NCBI RefSeq assembly: GCF_003112535.1
Contig: NZ_BEWA01000018.1
Location: forward strand, 62,001-126,000
Origin: Streptomyces rishiriensis
GTDB taxonomy: Bacteria > Actinomycetota > Actinomycetes > Streptomycetales > Streptomycetaceae
DNA length: 64,000 nucleotides
Reading direction: 5' to 3'
Shown: piece by piece, positions 40,870 through 48,956 of the stretch
Numbering within the stretch: position 1 is the first letter of the stretch
Layout of the letters: every line of letters starts with the position of its first letter
The notes under the pieces: model-generated
What the model saw: the letters and a program-made list of their open reading frames with translations, nothing else
The model's database searches: none
What the model was told of the DNA's origin: nothing
Made by a program: the position numbers and the translations under genes

Positions 40870-41565
40870 TCAGCGCTCGGCGCTCGGGCGGAACCTCCGA
40901 TACAGCAGCGCCCCGCCGAGCACCAGGGCGGCGCCGCCGCCGAGGGCGGGCAGGGTGGCGTCGGCTCCCGTGCGGGCGAGCGCGGCGACGGGAGCCACGG
41001 CCTGCGGGGCGAGGGCGAGCGCGGGGGCCGGGGGCTCGGCCCGCGGGCCCGGGTGCTGGGACTGCGACGGCGGGTCGTGCCGGACCGGCGGCCGCACCGC
41101 GGGCGCGGAGGGCTCCACGGGCTCCTCGCCGGGGGCGTTGACGGACTCGTTGCCGAAGGCCGGGTCGGCGATGCCGACGACGTTCACGCTGTTGCCGCCG
41201 ACGTTCACCGGGAGGTGCACCGGCAGCTGGACCCCGTTGCCGGAGACGACGCCCGGGGAGTCCTTCGCGCTCCCCTCGGCGGCGGCGCCGGACGGGGCAC
41301 GGTGCGCGCCGTGCGCGGCGGCCGTGCCCACGTCGGCGCAGGTGTTGCCCGCGGCGGGGTTCAGCACGCCCACCACGTTCACCGTGTTCCCGCACAGGTT
41401 CACCGGGAGGTGCACGGGCAGCTGCACGCCGTTGCCGGAGATCAGCCCGGGCGAGCCCGCCGCGGAACCGTTCGCCGTGGAGTCGGCGTGTGCGGGCAGT
41501 GCCACGGCCATCGCGCCGGACACCGCGGCGACGGCCATCACACCGGTTCGGGTAACCCGTCTCAT
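40870..41565 (-). CDS. Long chaplin, sortase-anchored, second domain lacking cysteines
   Basis: A 231-residue secreted surface amphipathic protein of aerial hyphae. Residues 1-27 are a Sec signal peptide ending AHA. Chaplin domain 1 (37-78) has the two conserved cysteines, Cys58 and Cys76 (LPVNLCGNTVNVVGVLNPAAGNTC). Domain 2 (102-143) repeats SPGVVSGNGVQLPVHLPVN but has Gly123 and Ser141 at those positions. A Pro-rich wall-spanning stretch (148-190) leads to the sortase signal LARTG (196-200), a membrane helix and an RRFR tail. Long chaplins (ChpA-C type) are cell-wall linked and help raise hydrophobic aerial hyphae with short chaplins and rodlins. No short chaplin is adjacent. Confidence 0.92.
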   Translation of the reverse strand: MRRVTRTGVMAVAAVSGAMAVALPAHADSTANGSAAGSPGLISGNGVQLPVHLPVNLCGNTVNVVGVLNPAAGNTCADVGTAAAHGAHRAPSGAAAEGSAKDSPGVVSGNGVQLPVHLPVNVGGNSVNVVGIADPAFGNESVNAPGEEPVEPSAPAVRPPVRHDPPSQSQHPGPRAEPPAPALALAPQAVAPVAALARTGADATLPALGGGAALVLGGALLYRRFRPSAER

Positions 41566-41885
41566 GGGGTCCCTGCCTTCCAGACATGAGTCGCGGGCAC
41601 TCGCCCGCACCGGGTAGAACTGCCGGCGGACCGCCCGGGTTATGCCTGAGCGCCCTTTCACCCGGTCGGACGTCACCGCCGTCGAACCGGCGCCGAACCC
41701 GCCGCGCGGGCGCCCGGACGTGCGGGCCGCGTGAGCCGGACGGCTCACGCGGCCCGCCCGCACGCCGGTCACCGGCGAGGCGGGCGGGCAGGGCTCCACC
41801 GCCCGGAGGCGGGTCGCCGGACGGCCGCTTATCGTGAGCGAGGACGCCGTCCCCCGGACCGCTGCGGGCGTCCCTGGAGGCATTG
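41566..41885. other. Divergent region between chaplin and secreted hydrolase
   Basis: 320 bp with no supported gene. The chaplin promoter must lie in 41566-41720 and the hydrolase promoter in 41757-41880. A strong hairpin (41721-41756) separates them. Confidence 0.5.
41721..41756. terminator. Perfect 16-bp hairpin with GGAC loop
   Basis: GCGGGCCGCGTGAGCC and GGCTCACGCGGCCCGC pair around GGAC. No known gene ends here, since both neighbours point away. It looks like a terminator or insulator between two divergent promoters, or the end of an unseen transcript. Confidence 0.55.
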
Positions 41886-43514
41886 ATGCTGGCCAAGATG
41901 TCGACGCGGCCCGGGTTGCGACGCTGTGCGCTCGCCGCCACCGCCGCACTGACCCTGATGGGCGCGGGCCTTCCGACGGTCACCGCGAACCGGAACGCGC
42001 ACGCGGACGACGGCGCCGACCTCTCCCGGTTCAACGGTCAGAAGGTCGCGTGGTCGGCGTGCAAGGGCGACGGCATGCCCAAGGACCTGCAGTGCGCCAA
42101 GCTGACCGTCCCGCTCGACTACGCCCATCCCGAGAAGGCCACGCTCGACCTCGCGATCGCCCGCTACCGGGCCACCGGCCACAAGCGCGGCTCCGTGGTG
42201 CTCGACTTCGGCGGCCCCGGCGGCGCGGGAGTCCCCGAACTCGCTCACGGCGGCAAGGAGTTCATGGATCTCACGGACGGCTACGACGTGGTCGCCTTCG
42301 ATCCCCGGGGCGTCGGCCGCTCCTCCCCCGTCAGCTGCGGGACCGGGCAGGACAGCGGACTGGCCCCGCTGGACGACGACGAGGCCCTGGCCGATCCACG
42401 GACCCTGCTGCCGCGGCTGAAGAAGGCCGCCGCCGTCTGCGCCGAGCACTCCGGGCCGGTCCTGCCGCACATCGGCACGGTGGACGCGGCACGGGACCTG
42501 GACGTGATGCGCCAGGCGCTCGGCGACAAGAAGCTCAACTACCTCGGCTTCTCCTACGGCAGCCGGCTCGGCGCGGTCTACGCCGCCCGGTTCCCCGGCA
42601 AGGTGGGGCGCGTGGTCCTCGACGGCGTCGACACGCTGACCGAGCCGCTCACCGAGCAGGGCGTCGCGGGCGCGCGGGGGCAGCAGGTGGCGCTGGACGA
42701 CTTCGTCGGCTGGTGCGTGAAGGACATCGCCTGCCCCTTCGGGCAGGATCCGCGGGTGGCCCGTGAGGCGGTCGTGCGGCTGGTCCGCTCGCTGGACGAG
42801 AACCCGCTGCCGACGGACTTCGGCGCGGACTTCACCGGCCAGGACCTGGTCGGCGCTCTCGGGCAGGGGCTGTACAGCAGGGAGCTGTGGCCGGCGCTGG
42901 AGCGGGCGCTGGCCCAGCTGATCGAGAACGGCGACGCCGGCGGCGTCCTGGGCTTCGCCGGCGGCGGCTTCGCGCTTCCGCTCCCCTTCCCGTTCCCCTT
43001 TCCGCTCCGGTCGCCGGGCGGCGGGCCCTCGCCCGGCGCGCTCGTCGACGCCGAGGACGTCCCCCCGGACAACCTGCCCGCCGCGCTGATGGCGATCAAC
43101 TGCGCGGACGACCCCGACCGCCCGACCGCCCAGCAGGTCACCGCGGACCTCGAACGGCTGCGGGCCGCCTACGACGAGGCGTCGCCGGTGTTCGGCCGGT
43201 ACCGGCTGGCGGAGGTCCTGATGTGCTACGGCCGCCCGAAGGGCACCGACTTCATCCGCGACGAGGTGAAGGACCTGAGCACGCCGAAGATGCTCCTGGT
43301 CGGCACGCGCGGTGACCCGGCGACGCCGTACCGCTGGACCGTCGAGACGGCGAAGCGGCTCGGGCCGTCGGCCGTGGTGCTCGACAACAGGAGCGAGGGG
43401 CACACCGGGTACGGATCGTCCAAGTGCGTGCACCGCAAGGTCGACGACTTCCTGCTGTACGGCTCGCTTCCGCCCAGCGGCAGTTCGTGCGGCCCCGACG
43501 AGGACGCCGACTGA
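41886..43514 (+). CDS. Secreted alpha/beta hydrolase, TAP-like (tripeptidyl aminopeptidase family)
   Basis: A 542-residue exported serine hydrolase. The signal sequence is residues 1-40 (LRRCALAATAALTLMGAGL, cleavage near AHADD). The oxyanion motif LDFGGPGGAG, the nucleophile Ser223 in NYLGFSYGSRLGAVYAARFP, the acid in LLVGTRGDPATPYRW and the His in RSEGHTGYG form the TAP/SlpD/E-type protease triad. Such enzymes remove N-terminal tripeptides outside the cell, feeding peptide uptake. An unusual low-complexity insertion (LPLPFPFPFPL followed by a Gly/Pro stretch, about residues 358-380) lies in the lid region. TGGAGG sits 5 nt before the ATG. It is followed without a gap by the FMN glutamate-synthase-like gene. 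Confidence 0.9.
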   Translation: MLAKMSTRPGLRRCALAATAALTLMGAGLPTVTANRNAHADDGADLSRFNGQKVAWSACKGDGMPKDLQCAKLTVPLDYAHPEKATLDLAIARYRATGHKRGSVVLDFGGPGGAGVPELAHGGKEFMDLTDGYDVVAFDPRGVGRSSPVSCGTGQDSGLAPLDDDEALADPRTLLPRLKKAAAVCAEHSGPVLPHIGTVDAARDLDVMRQALGDKKLNYLGFSYGSRLGAVYAARFPGKVGRVVLDGVDTLTEPLTEQGVAGARGQQVALDDFVGWCVKDIACPFGQDPRVAREAVVRLVRSLDENPLPTDFGADFTGQDLVGALGQGLYSRELWPALERALAQLIENGDAGGVLGFAGGGFALPLPFPFPFPLRSPGGGPSPGALVDAEDVPPDNLPAALMAINCADDPDRPTAQQVTADLERLRAAYDEASPVFGRYRLAEVLMCYGRPKGTDFIRDEVKDLSTPKMLLVGTRGDPATPYRWTVETAKRLGPSAVVLDNRSEGHTGYGSSKCVHRKVDDFLLYGSLPPSGSSCGPDEDAD

Positions 43515-44999
43515 GTGGGCCGGTTCTGGCCACTGCCGCTCGTCGCCCTCACCGCCGCCGTGTCGGCGCCCGCCGCGCTGCTGGTGTCCGGCCGGTGGTG
43601 GTGGGCGGCCGGACCGGCGCTGGCGCTGACCTGTGTCGGCGCCGCGGACCTGGTGCGGCGGCGTCACTCCGTACGGCGCAACCACCCGCCGGCCGGACGT
43701 CTGAGGCGCCCCGCCGCAGGGCCGCACCAGCGGTGGGAGGCGGTGCGGGAGCCGCGGGCCGACGCGTGGGACGGGCCGGAGTTCCTGGTGCCGTCACTGC
43801 GGCCGGCGGAGGCGGCCGAGGAGCCGCCGGTGGTGCGGGTGGGCGGGCCCGACTGCTCGCAGCCCTACGACATGGCGCTGCTGAACGTCTCGGCGATGAG
43901 CTTCGGGGCGCTGTCGGCGCGCGCGGTCCTCGCCCTCAGCCGAGGCGCCGCGCTGGGCCGTTTCGCGCAGGACACCGGGGAGGGCGGGCTGTCGGAACAC
44001 CATCTGCGAGGCGGCGGCGACCTCGTCTGGGAGATCGGGACGGGGTACTTCGGCTGCCGCGGCGACGACGGCCGCCTCGATTGGCGGGAGTTCGCGGACA
44101 AGGCGGCGCTGCCCGAGGTGAAGTGCGTGTCGCTGAAGCTGTCGCAGGGGGCGTCGCCGGGCATGGGCGCGGTGCTGCCGGCGGTGAAGGTGAGCGCCGA
44201 GATCGCGCGCGAGCGACGGGTCCCGGAGGGCGTCGACGTCGTCTCGCCGCCCTCGCACCGGATGTTCTCGACGCCGCGCGAACTGGTGCTGTTCCTGGCC
44301 CGTCTTCGTGAGGCGGCGGGCGGCAAGCCGGTCGGGCTGAAGCTGTGCGTGGGGGCGCGGCGGGAGTTCCTGGCGGTGTGCAGGGCGATGCTGGCGGAGG
44401 GAGCGGTTCCCGACTTCGTGGTGGTCGACGGAGCGGAGGGCGGCACGGGAGCCGCTCCGTCGGGGTTCGCGGGGCGGCTCGGCATGCCGCTCACCCAGGG
44501 GCTCGTCACCGTGCACAACGCGCTGGTCGGCGTCGGGCTGCGGGACCGGGTCCGGATCGGCGCGAGCGGCCGGGTGGCCACGGGCTGGGACGTCGTCGCG
44601 CGCCTCGTCCAGGGCGCCGACTACACGAACGCGGCCCGCGCGATGATGCTCGCCGTCGGCTGTGTGCGGGCCGGGCGCTGCCACACCGGCGGCTGCCCGG
44701 CCGGCGTGGCGACGCAGGACCCGCTGCGCACCCGTCGCCTGCACGTGACGGACAGGGCCCGGCAGGTCGAGCGCTACCAGCGGGAGACCGTGCGCGACGC
44801 CGTCCGGATCATGGCGGCGATGGGCGTGCGTGAGCCGGGCGCGCTCGCTCCCGGCCACCTGGTCCGGCGGGTCGCTCCGGGCGTGGAACGCTCGTACGCG
44901 GACCTGTACGAGTGGCTGGCGCCGGGAGAGCTGCTCGCGGGGCCGCCGCCGTCGTGGGAGGCGGACTGGAAGGCGGCGGACCCGGACCGCTTCGGCTGA
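43515..44999 (+). CDS. FMN-binding glutamate synthase family protein
   Basis: A 494-residue protein with two N-terminal membrane helices (PLVALTAAVSAPAALLVSG; WWAAGPALALTCVGAADLV) followed by the TIM-barrel FMN domain of glutamate synthase. Visible motifs are LLNVSAMSFGALSARAVLALSRGA, GEGGLSEHHLRGGGDLVWEIGTGYFGCR, DFVVVDGAEGGTGAAP, and the Fe-S cysteine segment CVRAGRCHTGGCPAGVATQDP. Stand-alone members lacking the amidotransferase domain are membrane-bound oxidoreductases of unknown substrate. The GTG start follows the hydrolase stop TGA directly, so both are translated from one message, though a functional link is not obvious. Confidence 0.88.
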   Translation: MGRFWPLPLVALTAAVSAPAALLVSGRWWWAAGPALALTCVGAADLVRRRHSVRRNHPPAGRLRRPAAGPHQRWEAVREPRADAWDGPEFLVPSLRPAEAAEEPPVVRVGGPDCSQPYDMALLNVSAMSFGALSARAVLALSRGAALGRFAQDTGEGGLSEHHLRGGGDLVWEIGTGYFGCRGDDGRLDWREFADKAALPEVKCVSLKLSQGASPGMGAVLPAVKVSAEIARERRVPEGVDVVSPPSHRMFSTPRELVLFLARLREAAGGKPVGLKLCVGARREFLAVCRAMLAEGAVPDFVVVDGAEGGTGAAPSGFAGRLGMPLTQGLVTVHNALVGVGLRDRVRIGASGRVATGWDVVARLVQGADYTNAARAMMLAVGCVRAGRCHTGGCPAGVATQDPLRTRRLHVTDRARQVERYQRETVRDAVRIMAAMGVREPGALAPGHLVRRVAPGVERSYADLYEWLAPGELLAGPPPSWEADWKAADPDRFG

Positions 45000-45016
45000 C
45001 GGCCTCCCCGCACCCG

Positions 45017-45799
45017 CTACGCGGGCTTGTCGGTCACGAAGGCGTCGATCGCGGCGGTCAGCTCGGCCGGCTTCTCGACCGGGAGTTCGTGGCCCGCGTC
45101 GATGATGCGGACGACGGCGTCCGGGTAGGCCATGGCCATCCGCAGCATCTGCCGCACCGGCAGCTGGATGTCGTGGTAGCCGTGGATCATGAGAGTGGGC
45201 GCCTGGATCTCTCCGGCCCGGTCGAGGACGTCGAAGGCGCGCATGGCGCCGTACAGCGTCATGACCACCTCGCGCGGGGTGTCGGCGGAGGCCTTGACGT
45301 AGGCGCGGATCTCGTCCTTGGGGTAGCCGGGTGCGAAGGCGCGCTGGATGTTGGCGGCGACGAACATCTTGAAGGGGACGAGCGTGGAGGCCCCCATCAG
45401 CAGGCCTCTGCCCCGGCTGTAGGTCATCCGGCCGATGGAGTTCACCAGCACCATGCGCTCCACCCGCTCCGGGTGGGAGAGGGCGACGGTCTGCGCGATC
45501 ATGCCGCCCATCGAGTGGCCCACGAGGACGCAGCGGGGCACGTCCAGGTGGTCGAGGAGGGCGAGGAGGTCCGCCGCCAGTTCGGCGACCGTCTTCACGC
45601 CCGCGCCGCCGCTCTCCCCGTGCCCGCGCAGGTCGAGCCGGATGACCCGGCGGCGCAGGGCGAAGTGCGCCACCTGGTGGTCCCAGCGGCGCCGGTTCGC
45701 CGTCCAGCCGTGCACGAACACGAGGGGCACGCCGTCGCCGTCGCGCGGGCCCTCGTCGTCGTAGGTCAGGGCTGCGCCGTCGACTTCGAGCTGCGGCAT
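45017..45799 (-). CDS. Alpha/beta-fold hydrolase
   Basis: A 260-residue cytoplasmic hydrolase. The oxyanion region is PLVFVHGWTANRRRWD, the nucleophile elbow is CVLVGHSMGGMIAQTVAL, the acid lies in LMIHGYHDIQLPV, and the His in VRIIDAGHELPVEKP, giving a complete triad. The similarity pattern is that of esterases, C-C hydrolases or haloperoxidase-like proteins, and the substrate is unknown. GCAGGAGG precedes the ATG at 45799; a much longer open frame upstream has no support. It is convergent with the glutamate-synthase-like gene, with a 17-bp gap. Confidence 0.89.
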   Translation of the reverse strand: MPQLEVDGAALTYDDEGPRDGDGVPLVFVHGWTANRRRWDHQVAHFALRRRVIRLDLRGHGESGGAGVKTVAELAADLLALLDHLDVPRCVLVGHSMGGMIAQTVALSHPERVERMVLVNSIGRMTYSRGRGLLMGASTLVPFKMFVAANIQRAFAPGYPKDEIRAYVKASADTPREVVMTLYGAMRAFDVLDRAGEIQAPTLMIHGYHDIQLPVRQMLRMAMAYPDAVVRIIDAGHELPVEKPAELTAAIDAFVTDKPA

Positions 45800-45955
45800 G
45801 GGTGCCTCCTGCGATGCTGTCCCGGTTACTGACGCGTACGGTAACCGGCGACCGGGGTCGCCGTCACCGGCCGCCCTCGAGGATTTCGCAGCGACGGCGA
45901 CGGACTGCACACTTACGCCGACCTTGCCCCAAATGCCCGGCATGCGAATCAGTCC

Positions 45956-45961
45956 TATCGT
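45956..45961 (+). promoter_or_regulatory. -10 element TATCGT of a probable leaderless transcript
   Basis: TATCGT ends 6 nt before the ATG of the baeRF3 gene, placing the transcription start at the start codon. No ribosome binding site is present. Confidence 0.5.
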
Positions 45962-45967
45962 GCTCGT

Positions 45968-47062
45968 ATGGAGCACGCACTCAGCCCCGCGACCCTCTCC
46001 GAACTGCGCCGCCCGCGCCCCTATCCGGCGGTGTCCGTGCTGACGCCGACCCATCGACGCGAACCCGACAACTCCCAGGACCGCGTCCGGTTGCGCAATG
46101 TCGTGGCCGAGGCGAAGAAGCAGCTGGAGCACGACCCGGCGGTGACCCGCGAGCGGCGTGCCGACGTCGCCGGCCGGCTGGACCTGGCGCTGGCCGAGGT
46201 CGACCTGTCGCACAGCGAGGACGGCCTGGTCATCTACGCCGCCCCGGGCGAGCACCAGGTGTGGTCCCTGGCCCGGTCCGTGCCCGAACGCGTCGTCTTC
46301 TCCGACACGTTCCTGACCCGCAACCTGGTCTCAGCGCAGGCCTCCGAACGCCCGTTCCGGGTGCTGTCGGTCTCCGCCGACCGCGTCACGCTGTGGCACG
46401 GCGGCGCCGACCGGGTCACCGAGGCGCAGGGCGGCGGCTTCCCGCTGACCAGGAGCCGGGAGAACTTCGACGCCGAGCGCCGGCAGCGGATCGGCGACCA
46501 GCCCAGCACCTTCCGCGACGAGGACACACGCCACTTCCTGCGGGCCGCCGAGGCCGCCGTGGCCAGGCTGCAGCGCGAGGACCCGCTGCCGCTGTACGTC
46601 ACCGGCGAGCCGGCGGCGCTGGCGCTGCTCGACGAGCAGGGGCCGGCCGGCCGGGACGCCCTGCACATCCCGCACGGCGGACTCTCCCACGGCACCCCCG
46701 AGTCGGTGTGGCAGGCGGTGCGCCCCGTGCTCGACGAGCAGTCCCGCCGCGACGCCGAGGCCGTCATGCGGCAACTCGACTCCGCACGGGGGCACAGGAC
46801 GTTCGCGGCCGGCGTCGACGAGCTCTGGCAGAGCGCACGGGAGGGCCGGGTCCGGCTGCTCGCCGTCGAGGAGAACTTCCGCGTCACGGTCCGCGACGAC
46901 GGAGACCACCTCGTCTCCGCCGCGAGCGGCGACCTCGACGCCCGCGAGGACGTCGTGGACGAGATCGTCGAGCAATGCCTGGAGACCGGCGCCGAGGTGC
47001 GCTTCCTCCCGGACGGCGCCCTGGGCGCGGCGGACGGGCTCGCCGGCGTGCTGCGTTACTGA
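45968..47062 (+). CDS. baeRF3-domain protein (bacterial archaeo-eukaryotic release factor family 3)
   Basis: A 364-residue protein of the baeRF superfamily. It has the family N terminus LSPATLSELRRPRPYPAVSVLTPTHRREPDNSQDRVRLRNVVAEAKKQL and the later LYVTGEPAALALLDE and C-terminal EDVVDEIVEQCLETGAEVRFLPDG. These proteins resemble eRF1/Pelota domains and were proposed, by comparative genomics, to act in ribosome rescue or ribosome-associated stress. The termination motif (GGQ) is not seen, so it is not a canonical release factor. The start is probably leaderless. Confidence 0.85.
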   Translation: MEHALSPATLSELRRPRPYPAVSVLTPTHRREPDNSQDRVRLRNVVAEAKKQLEHDPAVTRERRADVAGRLDLALAEVDLSHSEDGLVIYAAPGEHQVWSLARSVPERVVFSDTFLTRNLVSAQASERPFRVLSVSADRVTLWHGGADRVTEAQGGGFPLTRSRENFDAERRQRIGDQPSTFRDEDTRHFLRAAEAAVARLQREDPLPLYVTGEPAALALLDEQGPAGRDALHIPHGGLSHGTPESVWQAVRPVLDEQSRRDAEAVMRQLDSARGHRTFAAGVDELWQSAREGRVRLLAVEENFRVTVRDDGDHLVSAASGDLDAREDVVDEIVEQCLETGAEVRFLPDGALGAADGLAGVLRY

Positions 47063-47134
47063 CCGGGCCCCAGAGGCCGTCTCCCCCGGCGGCGTACGCT
47101 TCGGCGTGATCGTCGACCGGGGAGGAGATCACGC

Positions 47135-48160
47135 GTGGCCGACCTGCTGGGCGTTGCGGTGCTGGGTGCCGGGCACATGGGCGCCGACCACATACGCCGA
47201 CTCGATCGAGCGGTGAGCGGAGCGAGGGTCGCCGCCGTGGCGGATCCGGACGCCGCGCGCGCGAAGGAGGCCGTCGCCGGGATCGAGGCGGCGACGGTCC
47301 ACACGGAGGCGGAGGCCGCGCTCGACGCGCCCGGCGTCGAGGCCGTGCTGATCGCCTCGCCCGGTCCCGCGCACGAGGAAGCCCTGCTCGCGGCCTTCAC
47401 CCGGGGCCTTCCGGTGCTGTGCGAGAAGCCCATGGCGCCGGAGTCGGCCGGGGCGCTGCGGGTGATGGAGGCGGAGGTCCGGCACGGACGCCGGCTGGCA
47501 CAGATCGGGTTCATGCGGCGCTACGACGCCGAGTACCGCAGACTCAAGGCGCTGCTGGACGACGGACGTCTCGGGCGGCCGCTGATGCTGCACTGCGTGC
47601 ACCGCAACGTCTCCTCGCCGCCGGACTTCACCAGCGCGATGCTGATCGACAGCTCGGTGTCGCACGAGATCGACGCGGCCCGCTGGCTGCTGGGCCAGGA
47701 GCTGACCGCGGTCACGGTGCTGCGCCCGCGCGTCTCCTCGGGCGCCCCGCAGGGCCTGCAGGACCCGCAGTTCGTTCTCTTCGAGACCGAGGGCGGCGCC
47801 CTGGTGGACGTGGAGGTCTTCGTCAACTGCGGCTTCGGTTACCAGGTGCGCTGCGAGGCCGTGTGCGAGGGGGGCGCCGCGCGCATCGGCGACGACCACG
47901 GGATGCCCGTCACCGCGCGGGGCACCGTCGCGGCGGACGTCCCCCAGGACTACCTGGTGCGGTTCGCGGACGCCTACGACCGCGAGGTGCAGCGCTGGGT
48001 CGACGCGACCCGGCGGGGCGAGGTCACCGGCCCGACCGTCTGGGACGGCTACGCGGCCTCCGCCGTCGCCGAGGCCGGGGTCCGGGCGCTGGAGAGCGGC
48101 ACGCGCACCCCGGTCGAACTCGCCCCGCGTCCGGACCTGTACGCCGGGACCGGCCACTGA
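47135..48160 (+). CDS. Gfo/Idh/MocA-family oxidoreductase (inositol 2-dehydrogenase-like)
   Basis: A 341-residue NAD(P)-dependent sugar or cyclitol dehydrogenase. The Rossmann motif is VAVLGAGHMGADHIRRL, the catalytic Lys sits in VLCEKPMAPES, and IGFMRRYDAEYRRLKALLDDG, then LIDSSVSHEIDAARWLLGQE (catalytic Asp and His) are typical of myo-inositol 2-dehydrogenase IolG. Substrate candidates are inositols or related polyols, but no iol gene is nearby. GGAGGAG precedes the GTG start. A TACGCT box about 40 bp upstream could be its -10 element. Confidence 0.9.
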   Translation: MADLLGVAVLGAGHMGADHIRRLDRAVSGARVAAVADPDAARAKEAVAGIEAATVHTEAEAALDAPGVEAVLIASPGPAHEEALLAAFTRGLPVLCEKPMAPESAGALRVMEAEVRHGRRLAQIGFMRRYDAEYRRLKALLDDGRLGRPLMLHCVHRNVSSPPDFTSAMLIDSSVSHEIDAARWLLGQELTAVTVLRPRVSSGAPQGLQDPQFVLFETEGGALVDVEVFVNCGFGYQVRCEAVCEGGAARIGDDHGMPVTARGTVAADVPQDYLVRFADAYDREVQRWVDATRRGEVTGPTVWDGYAASAVAEAGVRALESGTRTPVELAPRPDLYAGTGH

Positions 48161-48194
48161 CGCCGGAGGGCCGGTCAGCCGCGCCGGGTGGGCC

Positions 48195-48608
48195 TCAGAC
48201 GTTGCCGAGGAGGGCCTGCAGCCCCCGGTCGAGCGCGGCTGCGACATCCTCCCGCCCCGCCGCGACGACCGCGTAGCTGCGCAGCAGGAAGCGGCGCAGG
48301 GCGCCCGTGTCGAACTGGAGCAGGGCCATTCCGAGCGGCGAGTGGAACTCCATCACCGTGAGCGTCCGTCCGCAGGGCCAGATGTGCACGTCCCCGCTGC
48401 CGGCCGGGCCACTCACCCCCTGCTCCAGCAGACCGCGGCCGAACGTCCAGGTGACCGCCTCGCCCTCCAGGGAGACCTCCGCGGGAAAGTCGACGTGCAC
48501 GGCGAAGGGGTCGCCGGAGTCGTAGCGGAGCGTGGCGGGCACGGGCAGCTCCTGGTCCTCCGCGGTGATCAGACGGGCGCGGACGGCTTGTTCCAGAGTG
48601 ATGTCCAT
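48195..48608 (-). CDS. SsgA-like sporulation and cell-division regulator (SALP)
   Basis: A 137-residue actinomycete-specific protein of the SsgA/SsgB family. It begins MDITLEQAVRARLITAEDQELPVPATLRYD and keeps the conserved core DPFAVHVDFPAEVSLEGEAVTWTFGRGLLEQG and the later VHIWPCGRTLTVMEFHSPLGMALLQFD. SALPs localise and stage septum assembly and peptidoglycan remodelling during sporulation; SsgB recruits FtsZ. Which paralogue this is cannot be fixed from the sequence alone. A Crp-type palindrome (48664-48679) lies 56 bp upstream of the start. It is convergent with the IolG-like gene. Confidence 0.9.
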   Translation of the reverse strand: MDITLEQAVRARLITAEDQELPVPATLRYDSGDPFAVHVDFPAEVSLEGEAVTWTFGRGLLEQGVSGPAGSGDVHIWPCGRTLTVMEFHSPLGMALLQFDTGALRRFLLRSYAVVAAGREDVAAALDRGLQALLGNV

Positions 48609-48663
48609 GCATGTACGACCTCGCAGGGGCCTTTCGCATTACGGGAAAGCGCGGTCCAATTGT

Positions 48664-48679
48664 TGTGACCTGCGTCACA
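48664..48679. promoter_or_regulatory. Crp-type binding site TGTGA-N6-TCACA
   Basis: TGTGACCTGCGTCACA is a perfect 16-bp palindrome. It fits the classical CRP core and the S. coelicolor Crp consensus GTG-N6-GNCAC as I recall it. It is centred 63 bp upstream of the ssgA-like start, on the promoter side of that gene. Confidence 0.65.
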
Positions 48680-48700
48680 GCCGTATGACCAGGGAACACC

Positions 48701-48730
48701 AGGCCGTCGAACGCATGACTGACGGCCTTT
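48701..48730 (+). terminator. Hairpin followed by TTT in a divergent region
   Basis: AGGCCGTC and GACGGCCT (8 bp, 12-nt loop) are followed by TT. It sits between two divergent genes, where no annotated plus-strand gene ends. Confidence 0.45.
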
Positions 48731-48956
48731 CCGACGTCCCCACGAGTCCCTCAAGTCACGTACGCCTCATACGACTTGACCTCCCGGCGACCCGCCCGGG
48801 CCACGTTCCGCCACGCCTTCCGGGAGACAGAGGCATATGCCAGAAGCACCACCGAATCGGGTGTTGCCAAAGCCCTTACACGTCGTCGCACGCTGTGCAA
48901 CAGTCGTGACGGCCGTTGGTCAGCCCTCGTCGAACCGTCCCGTATCGGAGTGCGTC

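Larger units (their letters stand above)
48609..48956. other. Divergent region between the SsgA-like and phosphatase genes
   Basis: 348 bp containing a Crp-type site (48664-48679) and a hairpin followed by TTT (48701-48730). A frame upstream of the phosphatase start (48837-48956) is open but has poor composition and no ribosome binding site, so it is treated as non-coding. Confidence 0.55.

Noticed and set aside
48837..48956. An N-terminal extension of the phosphatase.
   Set aside because: Low-bias sequence with several cysteines and no ribosome binding site; the ATG at 48957 with CGGAGTGCGTC is better.
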